DNA from: Candidatus Fermentibacter sp.
GTDB lineage: Bacteria > Fermentibacterota > Fermentibacteria > Fermentibacterales > Fermentibacteraceae
Length of the DNA: 64,000 nucleotides
NCBI GenBank assembly: GCA_030373045.1
Contig: JAUCPW010000004.1
Span: 1-64,000, forward strand
Direction: 5' to 3'
Numbering within the stretch: position 1 is the first letter of the stretch; each line of letters starts with the position of its first letter. A model generated the notes under the pieces. The model saw nothing but the letters and a program-made list of their open reading frames with translations, was not told where the DNA came from and ran no database searches. Shown here piece after piece: positions 6,460 through 14,206 of the stretch. The position numbers and the translations under genes were made by a program.

Positions 6460-7671
6460 TTGGCCTCCCCCGCAGTGAGCAGCCGCGCAAGGCTCATACA
6501 GGCATCGCCCATCCGCAAGCTCACCCCCCTGGCCGATGCCGCGAAGAAGCGCGGAATCGAGGTTTTCCACCTCAATATCGGCCAGCCCGACATACCCACG
6601 CCCTCCGACTACTGGGATGCGATGAGCAGGAGAACCCCCCAGGTGCTGGCCTACGGCCCCAGCGTGGGCATACCCGAGCTCAGGCAGGGCATCTGCTCCT
6701 ACTACAGGCGCGCCGGCATCGACGTGCAGCCCGCGCACGTCATGGTGACCTCCGGCGGCTCGGAGGCAGTGATCTTCGCCATGATGGCGGTGTGCGACGA
6801 CGGCGGCGAAGTGGTGTGCTTCGAGCCGTTCTACACGAACTACAACGGTTTCGCCACGATGGCCGGGGTGAAGCTCGTACCCGTGAGCTCGAGGGTCGAG
6901 GACGGCTTCCACCTCCCTCCCGACGAGGCGATCGAGAAGGTCATCAACGACAGGACCCGCGCGATCCTGATCTGCAATCCCAACAACCCGACCGGGACGG
7001 TGCTGACCGCCGGGGAGCTCGACCGCCTGGCCGGGATCTGCACCAGGCGCAACCTGTTCCTCCTCGCGGACGAGGTCTACCGCGACTTCACCTTCGATGG
7101 CCGCGTCCACAAGTCCACGCTCGAGCTCGCGGGCATGGAGGACAGGGTCATCGTGATGGACTCCATCTCGAAGCGCTTCAGCTCGTGCGGCGCGAGGCTG
7201 GGTAACATCGTGTGCAGGAACGCAGAGGCCATGGACGGGATGGGCAGGTTCGGGCAGGCCAGGCTCTGCCCCCCGACGCTGGCGCAGTACGGCGCGGCCT
7301 ACATGTACGAGAACCTGCACGAGGAATACTTCGCCGACGTCGCGAGAACCTATCAGAACAGGCGCGACGTGCTGGTCTCGGAGCTCGAGGGGGTCGAGGG
7401 AGTGTTCTTCCTCAAGCCCGAGGGCGCCTTCTACGCCACCATAAGGATCCCTGTCGACGATTCCGACAGGTTCGCGGCCTGGATGCTCGACGAGTTCAGC
7501 TTCGACAGGATGACCACGATGGTCGCCCCCGCCGCGGGCTTCTACGCCACCCCCGGGCTCGGCACCGACGAGATCCGCATCGCCTACGTCCTCAAGGAGG
7601 ACAACATGAGGACTGCGCTGGCCGTGCTCCGCGAGGGCCTGAAGGCATACCCCGGCAGAAAGGTGCGATGA
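6460..7671 (+). CDS. PLP-dependent aminotransferase, class I/II
   Basis: 403 residues, fold-type I. NPNNPTG lies at 173-179, the substrate-proximal Y-G-P-S-V-G near 65-70, D-E-V-Y near 204-207 and the Schiff-base lysine in SISKRFSSCGARLG (Lys238). The N-terminal LNIGQPDIPTP matches the aspartate/alanine/glutamine-type group. I chose TTG 6460 because AAGGAG (6448-6453) sits 6 bases upstream; ATG 6434 is in a poorer position. It overlaps the glutaredoxin-like gene by ATGA. With the divergent omega-amidase it could form a glutamine-transaminase pathway, which is inferred. Confidence 0.9.
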   Translation: MASPAVSSRARLIQASPIRKLTPLADAAKKRGIEVFHLNIGQPDIPTPSDYWDAMSRRTPQVLAYGPSVGIPELRQGICSYYRRAGIDVQPAHVMVTSGGSEAVIFAMMAVCDDGGEVVCFEPFYTNYNGFATMAGVKLVPVSSRVEDGFHLPPDEAIEKVINDRTRAILICNPNNPTGTVLTAGELDRLAGICTRRNLFLLADEVYRDFTFDGRVHKSTLELAGMEDRVIVMDSISKRFSSCGARLGNIVCRNAEAMDGMGRFGQARLCPPTLAQYGAAYMYENLHEEYFADVARTYQNRRDVLVSELEGVEGVFFLKPEGAFYATIRIPVDDSDRFAAWMLDEFSFDRMTTMVAPAAGFYATPGLGTDEIRIAYVLKEDNMRTALAVLREGLKAYPGRKVR

Positions 7672-7952
7672 GCGCCTTCCCGGCCAGGGTCGAAGGGCGC
7701 GATGCGGGCGATGTCCTGCTGTACGCCCTGAGCACATGCGTATGGTGCCGCAGGGCTCGCCAGTACCTGGATTCGCTGGGCATCGCGTACTCCTACATAT
7801 ACGTCGACCTTCTCGAACCGGCGGACAGGGACGAGGCGGTCGAGGCGATGGCAGCGTTCAATCCGCGCAGGTCGTTCCCTACGATCGTCATCGGAGGAGC
7901 CAGGGTCATCACGGGCTTCGACGAGAAGGCCCTCAGAGAGGCCCTTGGCTGA
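7668..7952 (+). CDS. glutaredoxin/NrdH-like redoxin
   Basis: 94 residues with a thioredoxin fold. The active site is S-T-C-V-W-C near residues 22-27, the cis-proline region is RRSFPTIVIGG, and the end is GFDEKALREAL as in glutaredoxins. It reduces protein disulfides using electrons from a reductase. It is followed directly by a ferredoxin:thioredoxin-reductase-like protein, its likely electron donor, so the pair would link ferredoxin to thiol reduction. Start ATG overlaps the aminotransferase stop. Confidence 0.9.
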   Translation: MSAFPARVEGRDAGDVLLYALSTCVWCRRARQYLDSLGIAYSYIYVDLLEPADRDEAVEAMAAFNPRRSFPTIVIGGARVITGFDEKALREALG

Positions 7953-7953
7953 T

Positions 7954-8442
7954 ATGGAGCCGGAGGCTCTTCTCTCGAAGCTGACGAACGAGGCGGAGGC
8001 TTCCGGGTACTCCATCAACCCCGACCGTGCCTTCGCCCTCGAACTCGCACAGGGGCTCGCGCTCAACACCGCAAGGTACGGCTACCCGGCCTGCCCGTGC
8101 AGGCTGGCATCCGGTGATGCGAAGGCCGACCGGGATATCGTCTGCCCCTGCGACTACAGGGATGCCGATCTGGACGAGTTCGGAAGCTGCTACTGCGCCC
8201 TGTACGTCAGTTCGGAGATCGCCCGGGGCGAAGGGAACGCCGCCCCGGTGCCGGAGAGGAGACCCACGGGAGGTCCGTCCGTCGAGAGGGACACTATTCC
8301 TAGCTCAGGTCTTCCATATCCGGTATGGCGGTGTCGTGTATGCGGCTATCTATGTGCAAGGGATAATCCTCCCGGCGTATGCCCGGTGTGCAAGGCAGGC
8401 AGGGACAGGTTCGAGATATTCATCGGGCGTTCTAGTGGGTGA
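7954..8442 (+). CDS. ferredoxin:thioredoxin reductase catalytic chain fused to rubredoxin
   Basis: 162 residues. Residues 1-90 are an FTR catalytic (beta) domain with the three C-x-C pairs at Cys47/49 (CPCR), Cys64/66 (CPC) and Cys79/81. In characterised FTR, four of these bind a [4Fe-4S] cluster and two form the active disulfide. After a linker, residues 126-155 form a rubredoxin-like iron site, Cys127-x2-Cys130 and Cys143-x2-Cys146. No variable (alpha) chain gene is nearby. ATG 7954, just after the redoxin stop, is my choice; TTG 7945 is an alternative. The 3' end overlaps the convergent NusG-II gene by 11 bases. Confidence 0.88.
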   Translation: MEPEALLSKLTNEAEASGYSINPDRAFALELAQGLALNTARYGYPACPCRLASGDAKADRDIVCPCDYRDADLDEFGSCYCALYVSSEIARGEGNAAPVPERRPTGGPSVERDTIPSSGLPYPVWRCRVCGYLCARDNPPGVCPVCKAGRDRFEIFIGRSSG

Positions 8443-8812
8443 CGGCGTCGGGAGCCCCTCCGGGCCCTCCCTCGATGCATATCCAGACCTCCGACGGCAT
8501 GCAGGCCGAGCACTCTCCTGCCTCCGTCACCCATCCCGCCTCCACGCACTGCCTCCCCGGGCATGGTGACGACACGATCCTCGCCCGTCCCCCGGAGATC
8601 TCGACCGCCAGGGGGCCCAGCCTCCCTTCCACGGTGAACGAGGTGTCCCTGCCCAGGTCGAACGAAGACTCTCCATGGGGCGAGTGGACCATCAGCCTCG
8701 AGGCGCCACCCGTGCCGCCGCCAGCCAGCGCAACCGTCAGTGCAGCGAGGAAGGCGTATAGAACCAGATCGGCGGGGCGGAAGAGCGGCCATTCACGTGA
8801 CGATGCCGACAT
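8432..8812 (-). CDS. NusG domain II (DUF1312) membrane-anchored protein
   Basis: About 126 residues. One N-terminal transmembrane helix (LVLYAFLAALTVALAGG) is followed by a NusG-II domain: R-L-M-V-H-S-P-H-G, D-L-G-R-D-T-S-F-T-V-E-G, then the four-cysteine part CPGRQC and CSAC. These proteins are not transcription factors; they often sit beside ApbE flavinyltransferases and membrane redox genes, as here. ATG 8812 is chosen, with GTG 8821 equally possible; either overlaps the end of amrS. Last gene of the long rimP run. Confidence 0.8.
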   Translation of the reverse strand: MSASSREWPLFRPADLVLYAFLAALTVALAGGGTGGASRLMVHSPHGESSFDLGRDTSFTVEGRLGPLAVEISGGRARIVSSPCPGRQCVEAGWVTEAGECSACMPSEVWICIEGGPGGAPDAVTH

Positions 8813-9776
8813 CCCTGCCACATTTCATACAGCGTCCCGATGACATTGCTGCTATTCTGACGGAATAACCCGATCTTTCTATCAATACTGTCCCACACTC
8901 GGGGCAAAGGGTGTCGCATTCCCCGCCCAGGTTGCCGGGATAGACGAAATCGAGCCGCTTCGAGAACGCCTCCACAGCCCTGCGTATCGTGTCCGGAGGG
9001 GTAGGCGGCCTGTCCATCCTGTAGCGCGGGAAGTACCGCGAGATGTGCAGCGGCGTGGCGCGGCCGGCATGGTCGGAGAGCCAGGAGGCCATTTCGGGCC
9101 AGTCGGCCGGATCGTCGTTCTCGCCGGGGATGAGCAGGAACGTCACCTCGAGATGCCTGCCCGACCCCGCGATCCTCTCGATCGAACGCAGGACGGGTTC
9201 CCGCGAACCGCCGCACAGGCCTCGGTAGAAGCTGTCGCGCCAGCCCTTGAGGTCGACGTTCCACGCGTCGGTGACTTCGAGGAGCTCGTCCAGCGGGCCC
9301 GGTTCGACGTAGCCGTTCGAGACCATCACGATGAACCCGCCGGCACGCCGCACGATCGGAGCCGTCTCGACTATGTACTCGAGCCACACGACGGGTTCGG
9401 TGTATGTGAAGGCGAGGCCCGAGCTGCCGCCAGAGACCGCCGCGGAGGCCAGGTCGGCCGGGGCGACGAGCCTGGTGGGGCTCTCCTGCTGGGAGATCTC
9501 CCAGTTCTGGCAGAAGCTGCACGACAGGTTGCATCCCGCCGGACCCGTCGACAGGACCATCGTCCCGGGATGGAAGTGATACAGGGGCTTCTTCTCGATG
9601 GGATCGGCCGAGATGCCGACGCACCTGCCCCATCCAGGGAGGGAGGGCGATCCTCCCGAGAGGCCCCTGACCCTGCACCTGCCGAGTGGCTCCCTCGCAG
9701 TCCAGAGGCAGCGCCTCGGGCAGAGCAGGCAGCGCCACGCGCCACCGTTCCCGTCCGCGTCACCGGCCCGGGTCAC
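8793..9776 (-). CDS. amrS: AmmeMemoRadiSam-system radical SAM enzyme
   Basis: 327 residues. The N-terminus has the cysteine pattern WRCLLCPRRC...GRCRVR, then GRCVGISADPIEKKPLYHF and the radical SAM cluster motif CNLSCSFC with QNW. This arrangement is typical of AmrS-type enzymes (PflA-related). A C-terminal zinc-ribbon-like part (CPECG, CMKCG) ends it. The usual partners AmrA and AmrB are not in the window. GTG 9776, 10 bases after the apbE stop, gives the family length; longer starts would lie in apbE. Substrate is unknown to me. Confidence 0.88.
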   Translation of the reverse strand: MTRAGDADGNGGAWRCLLCPRRCLWTAREPLGRCRVRGLSGGSPSLPGWGRCVGISADPIEKKPLYHFHPGTMVLSTGPAGCNLSCSFCQNWEISQQESPTRLVAPADLASAAVSGGSSGLAFTYTEPVVWLEYIVETAPIVRRAGGFIVMVSNGYVEPGPLDELLEVTDAWNVDLKGWRDSFYRGLCGGSREPVLRSIERIAGSGRHLEVTFLLIPGENDDPADWPEMASWLSDHAGRATPLHISRYFPRYRMDRPPTPPDTIRRAVEAFSKRLDFVYPGNLGGECDTLCPECGTVLIERSGYSVRIAAMSSGRCMKCGRDVGIVT

Positions 9777-9786
9777 CCAGCGCGGA

Positions 9787-10770
9787 TCAGTCGAGGGTGC
9801 CGTACCGGGTCTCCCCGAGGCCTCCGCCGGGCAGCTCTGTGAGCACGAGCACCCCGGAAGCCCCTGTCTCACAGGGTCTCATCGAGGATCCGGCCACCGC
9901 CAGCGCTGTCGAGAGGGCATCGGCCATGTCGGCCCTGTCGTGCATCACCGTGACCGACGCCGGAACGGCCGCCGGCCAGCCCGTCGCCGGGTCGAGGATG
10001 TGCGACCAGCGCCTGCCGTCCTCGATGAAGAAGCTCTCGTAGTCGCCGGAGGTGGAGACGGCTCCCCCGTCCGTCTCGATCACGGTGTAGAAACCGTCGC
10101 CACGGGGATGCCGGACGGCGATGCGCCATATCCTGCCGCCGCAGCGTATCTCTCCGCCCATATCCACGAGCACGGCCCGCGCACCCATGCCGACTGCGAG
10201 ATCGTAGGCCCTGTCCGCCGCGTATCCGGCGGCTATCGCACCCATGTCCAGCCCGGAGCCGGGCTCCGCCACCAGCCTGCGCCCGTCTTCGGAGAAGCGG
10301 CTCCATCCGCACAGGGCCAGCGCGGAGTCGACCGACGACGACTCCGGAACCGCGGGCGTGCCTTCGAACCCCCAGAGTTCGACCAGCGGCCGTATCGTGG
10401 GATCGAACCTTCCGCCGGTGGATGCCGTCAGCTCCCGGGAAAGCGCTGTAAGCCTGGCGAGGTCGGGCGACGGGATGCACGATCCCGTGGCGTCGAGTCG
10501 CCCGAGGGAGCCCGTGCCTTCAGGATCGAGATCGCGGTCGAGCGCCGTGACGAGAGCGGCCATGCAGTCGGCTATGGAGTCGGCCGAGGCTTCGTCGGCC
10601 ACCACGATGAGGCCGGCGATGGTGCCCATGGCAGGGAAGGACCGCCTGACCTCGACTTCCGATCCTCTCCCGGAGAGTATCCTGTACCCGGCCGCCAGGA
10701 CGAGCGACAGGACGAGGACCGCGGGGAGCAGGCGGCCCGGACGGATTCTGCTAGCGCATCCCTCCGCCAT
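9787..10770 (-). CDS. apbE: FAD:protein FMN transferase (ApbE)
   Basis: 327 residues. An N-terminal membrane anchor or signal (LLPAVLVLSLVLAAGY) is followed by the ApbE core: FPAMGT, the region LVDMGGEIRCGG, GGAVSTSGDYESFF and HILDPATGWPA, then DALSTALAV. ApbE attaches FMN through a phosphoester to Thr/Ser of exported flavoproteins such as RnfG and NqrC. No such acceptor lies in the window. It overlaps the zinc-ribbon membrane protein upstream by 20 bases. Confidence 0.92.
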   Translation of the reverse strand: MAEGCASRIRPGRLLPAVLVLSLVLAAGYRILSGRGSEVEVRRSFPAMGTIAGLIVVADEASADSIADCMAALVTALDRDLDPEGTGSLGRLDATGSCIPSPDLARLTALSRELTASTGGRFDPTIRPLVELWGFEGTPAVPESSSVDSALALCGWSRFSEDGRRLVAEPGSGLDMGAIAAGYAADRAYDLAVGMGARAVLVDMGGEIRCGGRIWRIAVRHPRGDGFYTVIETDGGAVSTSGDYESFFIEDGRRWSHILDPATGWPAAVPASVTVMHDRADMADALSTALAVAGSSMRPCETGASGVLVLTELPGGGLGETRYGTLD

Positions 10771-11056
10771 CGAGGGCCCTCATCTCGTCCGTGTGGTACT
10801 TGCAGAGATCGGAGCCGGGAATCGCCGGCCGGCCGCAGGTGCGGCACTTGCGGAGGTCGCTCTTCCTGACCGGCCTGTGGACCGGAGCGGATCCGGGAAA
10901 GACGATGGCCAGCAGGTGGAGGAACACGCCGAGCCCGGCCATGAACAGCGAGTATCCCCCCACCTTCCAGATCATCCCGTTCGCCGGGCCGGTGAAGAAG
11001 GCCGCCGTCCAGGAGACGAGGGCCAGGAAGAACATGATGTTGGCGAAGCCTCTCAT
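10751..11056 (-). CDS. small membrane protein with C-terminal zinc ribbon
   Basis: 101 residues. Two transmembrane helices (about 5-24 and 32-54) are followed by a basic linker and a probable zinc site C-R-T-C-x9-C-x2-H (CRTCGRP...LCKYH, about 71-87). I do not recognise the family. It lies 12 bases after the LPGWGQ-motif protein and overlaps apbE. Confidence 0.7.
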   Translation of the reverse strand: MRGFANIMFFLALVSWTAAFFTGPANGMIWKVGGYSLFMAGLGVFLHLLAIVFPGSAPVHRPVRKSDLRKCRTCGRPAIPGSDLCKYHTDEMRALDGGGMR

Positions 11057-11068
11057 ATCCGCGCCTCC

Positions 11069-11851
11069 CTACAGAAGGTCGAAGAAGCTGATGACGTGAT
11101 TGGTTCCCAGCACCGCCAGCCCCTCCTCCTCGTAGTCGGAAAGGTAGAGCCCGACGGCGCCTGCCTCGACGAGAAGGTTGACCCAGCCGATGCCCTCACC
11201 CGACGAGATCTGGCCCCATCCCGGCAGGATCAGCGACTTCCACGCCTGACCGCCGCGCTCGACCGGCTCCTCGACGATTTCGGTCACCGTACGGGACTCG
11301 GACAGCTGGAACGCGAGAGGCGGGCGGAACTCTAGGGGCGTGGAGGCGGTGCCGACCTCGAGCATCGACACGTCGGCCATGGACCAGAACTGCTCCCTGT
11401 CCACGAGGCCCCTGCGCAGGCTGTCGGCGAGACCGAGAGGGAACGAGAGCGAGACCCAGCTCATGTCGTCGTACGAGACGAGATCGAGCCTGACGTGGGT
11501 GATGCCGGTCGACGGGAACTCGGCGTCCTTCGCGAGGATGACGTCGAGCACCCTGTCGAATGGTGCCGAGAGCAGATCGATGTCGAACAGGCTCTGGCCC
11601 TGGAAGGTCATGCCCGAGGAGCCCACGGTGTCGACGCAGAGGGAGAGTCCGGTTCCGCGAAGGTCGAGGCCCGCGCGGGTGGATATCTCAAGCGTGTTGC
11701 ACCCCGGGGCCGGCGTACCGGCCGAGATGTCTATCCTCATCACGCTGACGAAGGGATCGCCCTCGATGAGGGATTCGACGACGCCGAACTCGAACTGTGT
11801 CTGAGCGAAGGCGGGAACCGCCGCCAGCGCCGCGAGGATGAGGTATCTCAA
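11069..11851 (-). CDS. exported protein with DUF5683-like C-terminal end
   Basis: 260 residues with a signal peptide (about 1-16, ending AFAQ). The body is beta-rich and unrecognised. The end contains KSLILPGWGQISSGEG followed by a hydrophobic segment, a pattern seen at the membrane end of DUF5683-like proteins in Bacteroidetes and relatives. The start is TTG 11851, overlapping the M19 dipeptidase stop as TTGA, the same unusual junction as at 2827-2830. A cell-envelope role is inferred. Confidence 0.7.
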   Translation of the reverse strand: MRYLILAALAAVPAFAQTQFEFGVVESLIEGDPFVSVMRIDISAGTPAPGCNTLEISTRAGLDLRGTGLSLCVDTVGSSGMTFQGQSLFDIDLLSAPFDRVLDVILAKDAEFPSTGITHVRLDLVSYDDMSWVSLSFPLGLADSLRRGLVDREQFWSMADVSMLEVGTASTPLEFRPPLAFQLSESRTVTEIVEEPVERGGQAWKSLILPGWGQISSGEGIGWVNLLVEAGAVGLYLSDYEEEGLAVLGTNHVISFFDLL

Positions 11852-12714
11852 CGCCGCCCCCTGATCTGGTTGAAGACGCGCCTCCAGTTGGATCCGGCCA
11901 TCCTGTGCACGTCGATCTCCTTGAAACCGGCGCCGGCCAGGTACGAGAGGATCGAGGGCCACGACTCGCAGCCCGTGATGCCCGAGGGCAGGTTCGTCAC
12001 CCCGTCGAAATCGCTGCCGAAACCGACGTGCTCGATGCCTGCGACGTCCACGGCATGCCGGACATGGTCGAGCACCGTTCCCATCCCCGCGTCGGCCCCC
12101 AGGAAGTCGGGAACGAGGGTGATGCCGACCACTCCGCCCAGGCGGGCGATCTCACGGATGTCGTCGTCCGGCAGGTTCCTCGGGATGTCGCAGTAGCGCC
12201 TGCAGTTGCAGTGGGTCGCCACGACCGGCAGACCCATCGAGAGCACCGAAGCCCGCGACCTGTCGCAGAGGTGCGATACATCCACGAGGATGCCTGATCT
12301 GATGAGCCTGCCGGCGAGCTTCCTCCCGGCGGGCGTCAGGTCCTCGTCGGTGCCGATCCCGCCGCCGTAGGAATTCATGCCGTTCCATGTTAGGCTCGCG
12401 ATGGAGACGCACGCGAGCTCGTCGTCGGTGATCCAGCCCGCGGCGATGGATTCGCATCCCTCCAGCCCGAGCAGGATCTCTACGCGCGTCGAGCCGATGC
12501 CCTTCCAGGCGTCCATGCCCTTTCGGAATGCCTTCGCCGGATCCTTCCAGGCCTCGGCGCAGATGGCCGCCACGACCGTTCCGACACCCGAAGCCTCCGC
12601 CCTGGGCAGGTCGAAGTGGATCTGTCCGGAACCGCCGGTGACCCAGGAGGCATCGTCGGCCTTCAGGAGCGTGTCGACATGGGCGTCGAATACGCCGTCC
12701 CGCCCGCCCTTCAT
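11848..12714 (-). CDS. membrane dipeptidase-like protein, family M19
   Basis: 288 residues, shorter than typical M19 enzymes (about 320-410). Metal ligands fit the family: FDAHVDTLL near residue 9, the Glu in LLGLEG, His in LVDVSHLCDRS, His in ATHCNCRRYC and the Asp in HVGFGSDFDG. M19 enzymes are zinc dipeptidases that accept D-residues at the C-terminal position. There is no signal peptide, so cytoplasmic activity on recycled peptides is likely. The start ATG 12714 overlaps the TGA of the 54-aa gene (TGATG). Confidence 0.87.
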   Translation of the reverse strand: MKGGRDGVFDAHVDTLLKADDASWVTGGSGQIHFDLPRAEASGVGTVVAAICAEAWKDPAKAFRKGMDAWKGIGSTRVEILLGLEGCESIAAGWITDDELACVSIASLTWNGMNSYGGGIGTDEDLTPAGRKLAGRLIRSGILVDVSHLCDRSRASVLSMGLPVVATHCNCRRYCDIPRNLPDDDIREIARLGGVVGITLVPDFLGADAGMGTVLDHVRHAVDVAGIEHVGFGSDFDGVTNLPSGITGCESWPSILSYLAGAGFKEIDVHRMAGSNWRRVFNQIRGRR

Positions 12715-12878
12715 CAGGCTCCCGGAGACCCGATGAGGGCCGTGAAACCCGATGCGATCGTGTCGGAACCGAGTATCATGATCAGCACCAGAGCGAGTAT
12801 GAGGATCAGCAGCAGCACCTTGCCGTACTGGCGCGGAGCCCTGGGGTGCCTGTTCCTCCACTCGGTGGATATGTCCAC
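12714..12878 (-). CDS. 54-aa single-pass membrane protein
   Basis: A 54-residue reading frame starting at GTG 12878, with a basic N-terminus (TEWRNRHPRAPRQYGK) and one strongly hydrophobic helix (VLLLILILALVLIMIL). Both ends are tightly locked to neighbours: TAGTG with the upstream stop and TGATG with the M19 start. Those junctions, and the fact that it fills the gap exactly, support it as a real gene. No family recognised. Confidence 0.65.
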   Translation of the reverse strand: MDISTEWRNRHPRAPRQYGKVLLLILILALVLIMILGSDTIASGFTALIGSPGA

Positions 12879-13258
12879 TAGAAGACGCGTCCGATCCGGA
12901 AGACCTTGTGGTATTCACCGAACAGGGGGAAGTAGAGGGTGTCGGGATAGGCGACGTAGATGCTGTCGTCGGTGAACGTGAGGTCGCAGCCCAGAGGTCC
13001 CCGGCACTGGAGCACGAGCGGGTTGTCGGTGGAGTCGCGAAGCGAGTTCCAGGCCTCGCGGCAGACCGCACGCCTCTCGACTTCGGTTCCCCTGAAGGCC
13101 CTCACGGAGTCGTACGCATCGTTGACCGCCGCCCTCACGCTCGCCGGACCGAGGAGATGGAAGTCGACCATCTTCCAGATCATGACAACGACAAGAAGGC
13201 CCAGAGCTCCCCAGATGAGGCAGCCGGGCCTGATCGCCCCGCGCCTGCTTCCCGCCAT
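12878..13258 (-). CDS. membrane-anchored protein of unknown function
   Basis: 126 residues. A transmembrane helix (CLIWGALGLLVVVMIWKMV, about 14-33) is followed by a soluble domain with two cysteine-containing stretches (AVCREAW, LQCRGPLGC). I chose ATG 13258, 19 bases after the lptE stop; the longer in-frame extension lies within lptE. Position after lptE suggests a cell-envelope function but nothing identifies it. Confidence 0.7.
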   Translation of the reverse strand: MAGSRRGAIRPGCLIWGALGLLVVVMIWKMVDFHLLGPASVRAAVNDAYDSVRAFRGTEVERRAVCREAWNSLRDSTDNPLVLQCRGPLGCDLTFTDDSIYVAYPDTLYFPLFGEYHKVFRIGRVF

Positions 13259-13277
13259 GCCCGTCACTGCCACTGCT

Positions 13278-13778
13278 TCACCATCCAGAGATGCACCGCC
13301 TCGCCATCTCCTCTGCCACGATGCCGAGGAGGCGCTGTTTCGCCGTGGAGTATTCCTCCAGGTCGGGATCATACACAATCCATTCGTCCACGGGTTCATC
13401 GTCGAGGATGCTCCGATCCATCACGAGGTCCGTGAACTCTAGGGACACCCTCATCTCGAGCTTGTACTCCTCGATCTCCTCCGATGCCGAGAAGGAGTAG
13501 GGGGTCCTGAAGAAGCCCGTCACCTGGCATTCCACGAGGGCGTCCGGGGACTCGGTGACCACCGACAGGCGTCCGCCCGAGATCAGCTCCGAGACGAAGA
13601 GCGAGTTCAGCTCCTGCTCGAGCCCGTATTCCTGGACGGAGCTCCTGAACTGGGCAACGCGGACGGTGGAGAGATGCCCGGGGAGGTTGCCCGTGAAGCT
13701 GTAGGCGCACCCGGCCGAGGCTGCGAGGATGGCGGCAGCCGCGAGACTAAGCGCGCCCCGTGTGACCGAACCCGCCAT
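13278..13778 (-). CDS. lptE: LptE-like lipopolysaccharide-assembly lipoprotein
   Basis: 166 residues. The signal peptide ends SAGC (lipobox, Cys24) followed by [17 protein letters not shown]. The pattern of a strand, a helix ([19 protein letters not shown]), the strand [13 protein letters not shown] and a C-terminal helix with [21 protein letters not shown] matches LptE/RlpB, the plug protein of the LptD outer-membrane translocon. ATG 13778 has GGGAGGGGAG directly upstream and lies within the end of dut (32-base overlap). A translation-gene run is an unusual place for lptE. Confidence 0.82.
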   Translation of the reverse strand: MAGSVTRGALSLAAAAILAASAGCAYSFTGNLPGHLSTVRVAQFRSSVQEYGLEQELNSLFVSELISGGRLSVVTESPDALVECQVTGFFRTPYSFSASEEIEEYKLEMRVSLEFTDLVMDRSILDDEPVDEWIVYDPDLEEYSTAKQRLLGIVAEEMARRCISGW

Positions 13779-14193
13779 CTCCCCTCCCTGTCGCGGGAAG
13801 GCTCTCCACCCTGGCCAGCTCCGCGGCCGGGACTTCGCAGAGGACCGCCTGCGCGATCCTGTCGCCCCTCGCAATGGTTGCCGGACCTTCGCCGTGGTTC
13901 ACGAGGATGACCTTGACCTCTCCCCTGTAGTCGGAGTCGACAGTGCCGGGGGAGTTCAGGACCGTGAGGCCCAGCTTCGCGGCCATGCCGCTGCGGGGCC
14001 TCACCTGCCATTCGTACCCTTCGGGGATGGCCACCCTGATCCCCGTGGGGACGAGCGCCCTGCCGCCAGGGAGGATGGTTACGGGATCCTCAACCGCGGC
14101 CAGGAGGTCGAAACCGCTCGAGCCTCCGGTCGCCCTCGCGGGGAGGGGCAGCCCCTCCCCGTGGGGCAGGACCTCGACGAGTATCCTCTTCAA
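13747..14193 (-). CDS. dut: dUTP diphosphatase
   Basis: 148 residues with all trimeric dUTPase motifs: SGFDLLAA (I), RPRSGMAAK (II), [16 protein letters not shown] (III), RIAQAVL (IV) and the C-terminal [11 protein letters not shown] arm (V). It hydrolyses dUTP to dUMP and pyrophosphate, supplying thymidylate synthesis and keeping uracil out of DNA. The start is TTG 14193, 13 bases after pnp. Confidence 0.95.
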   Translation of the reverse strand: MKRILVEVLPHGEGLPLPARATGGSSGFDLLAAVEDPVTILPGGRALVPTGIRVAIPEGYEWQVRPRSGMAAKLGLTVLNSPGTVDSDYRGEVKVILVNHGEGPATIARGDRIAQAVLCEVPAAELARVESLPATGRGDGGFGHTGRA

Positions 14194-14206
14194 GCGGCCC
14201 GGGCCG

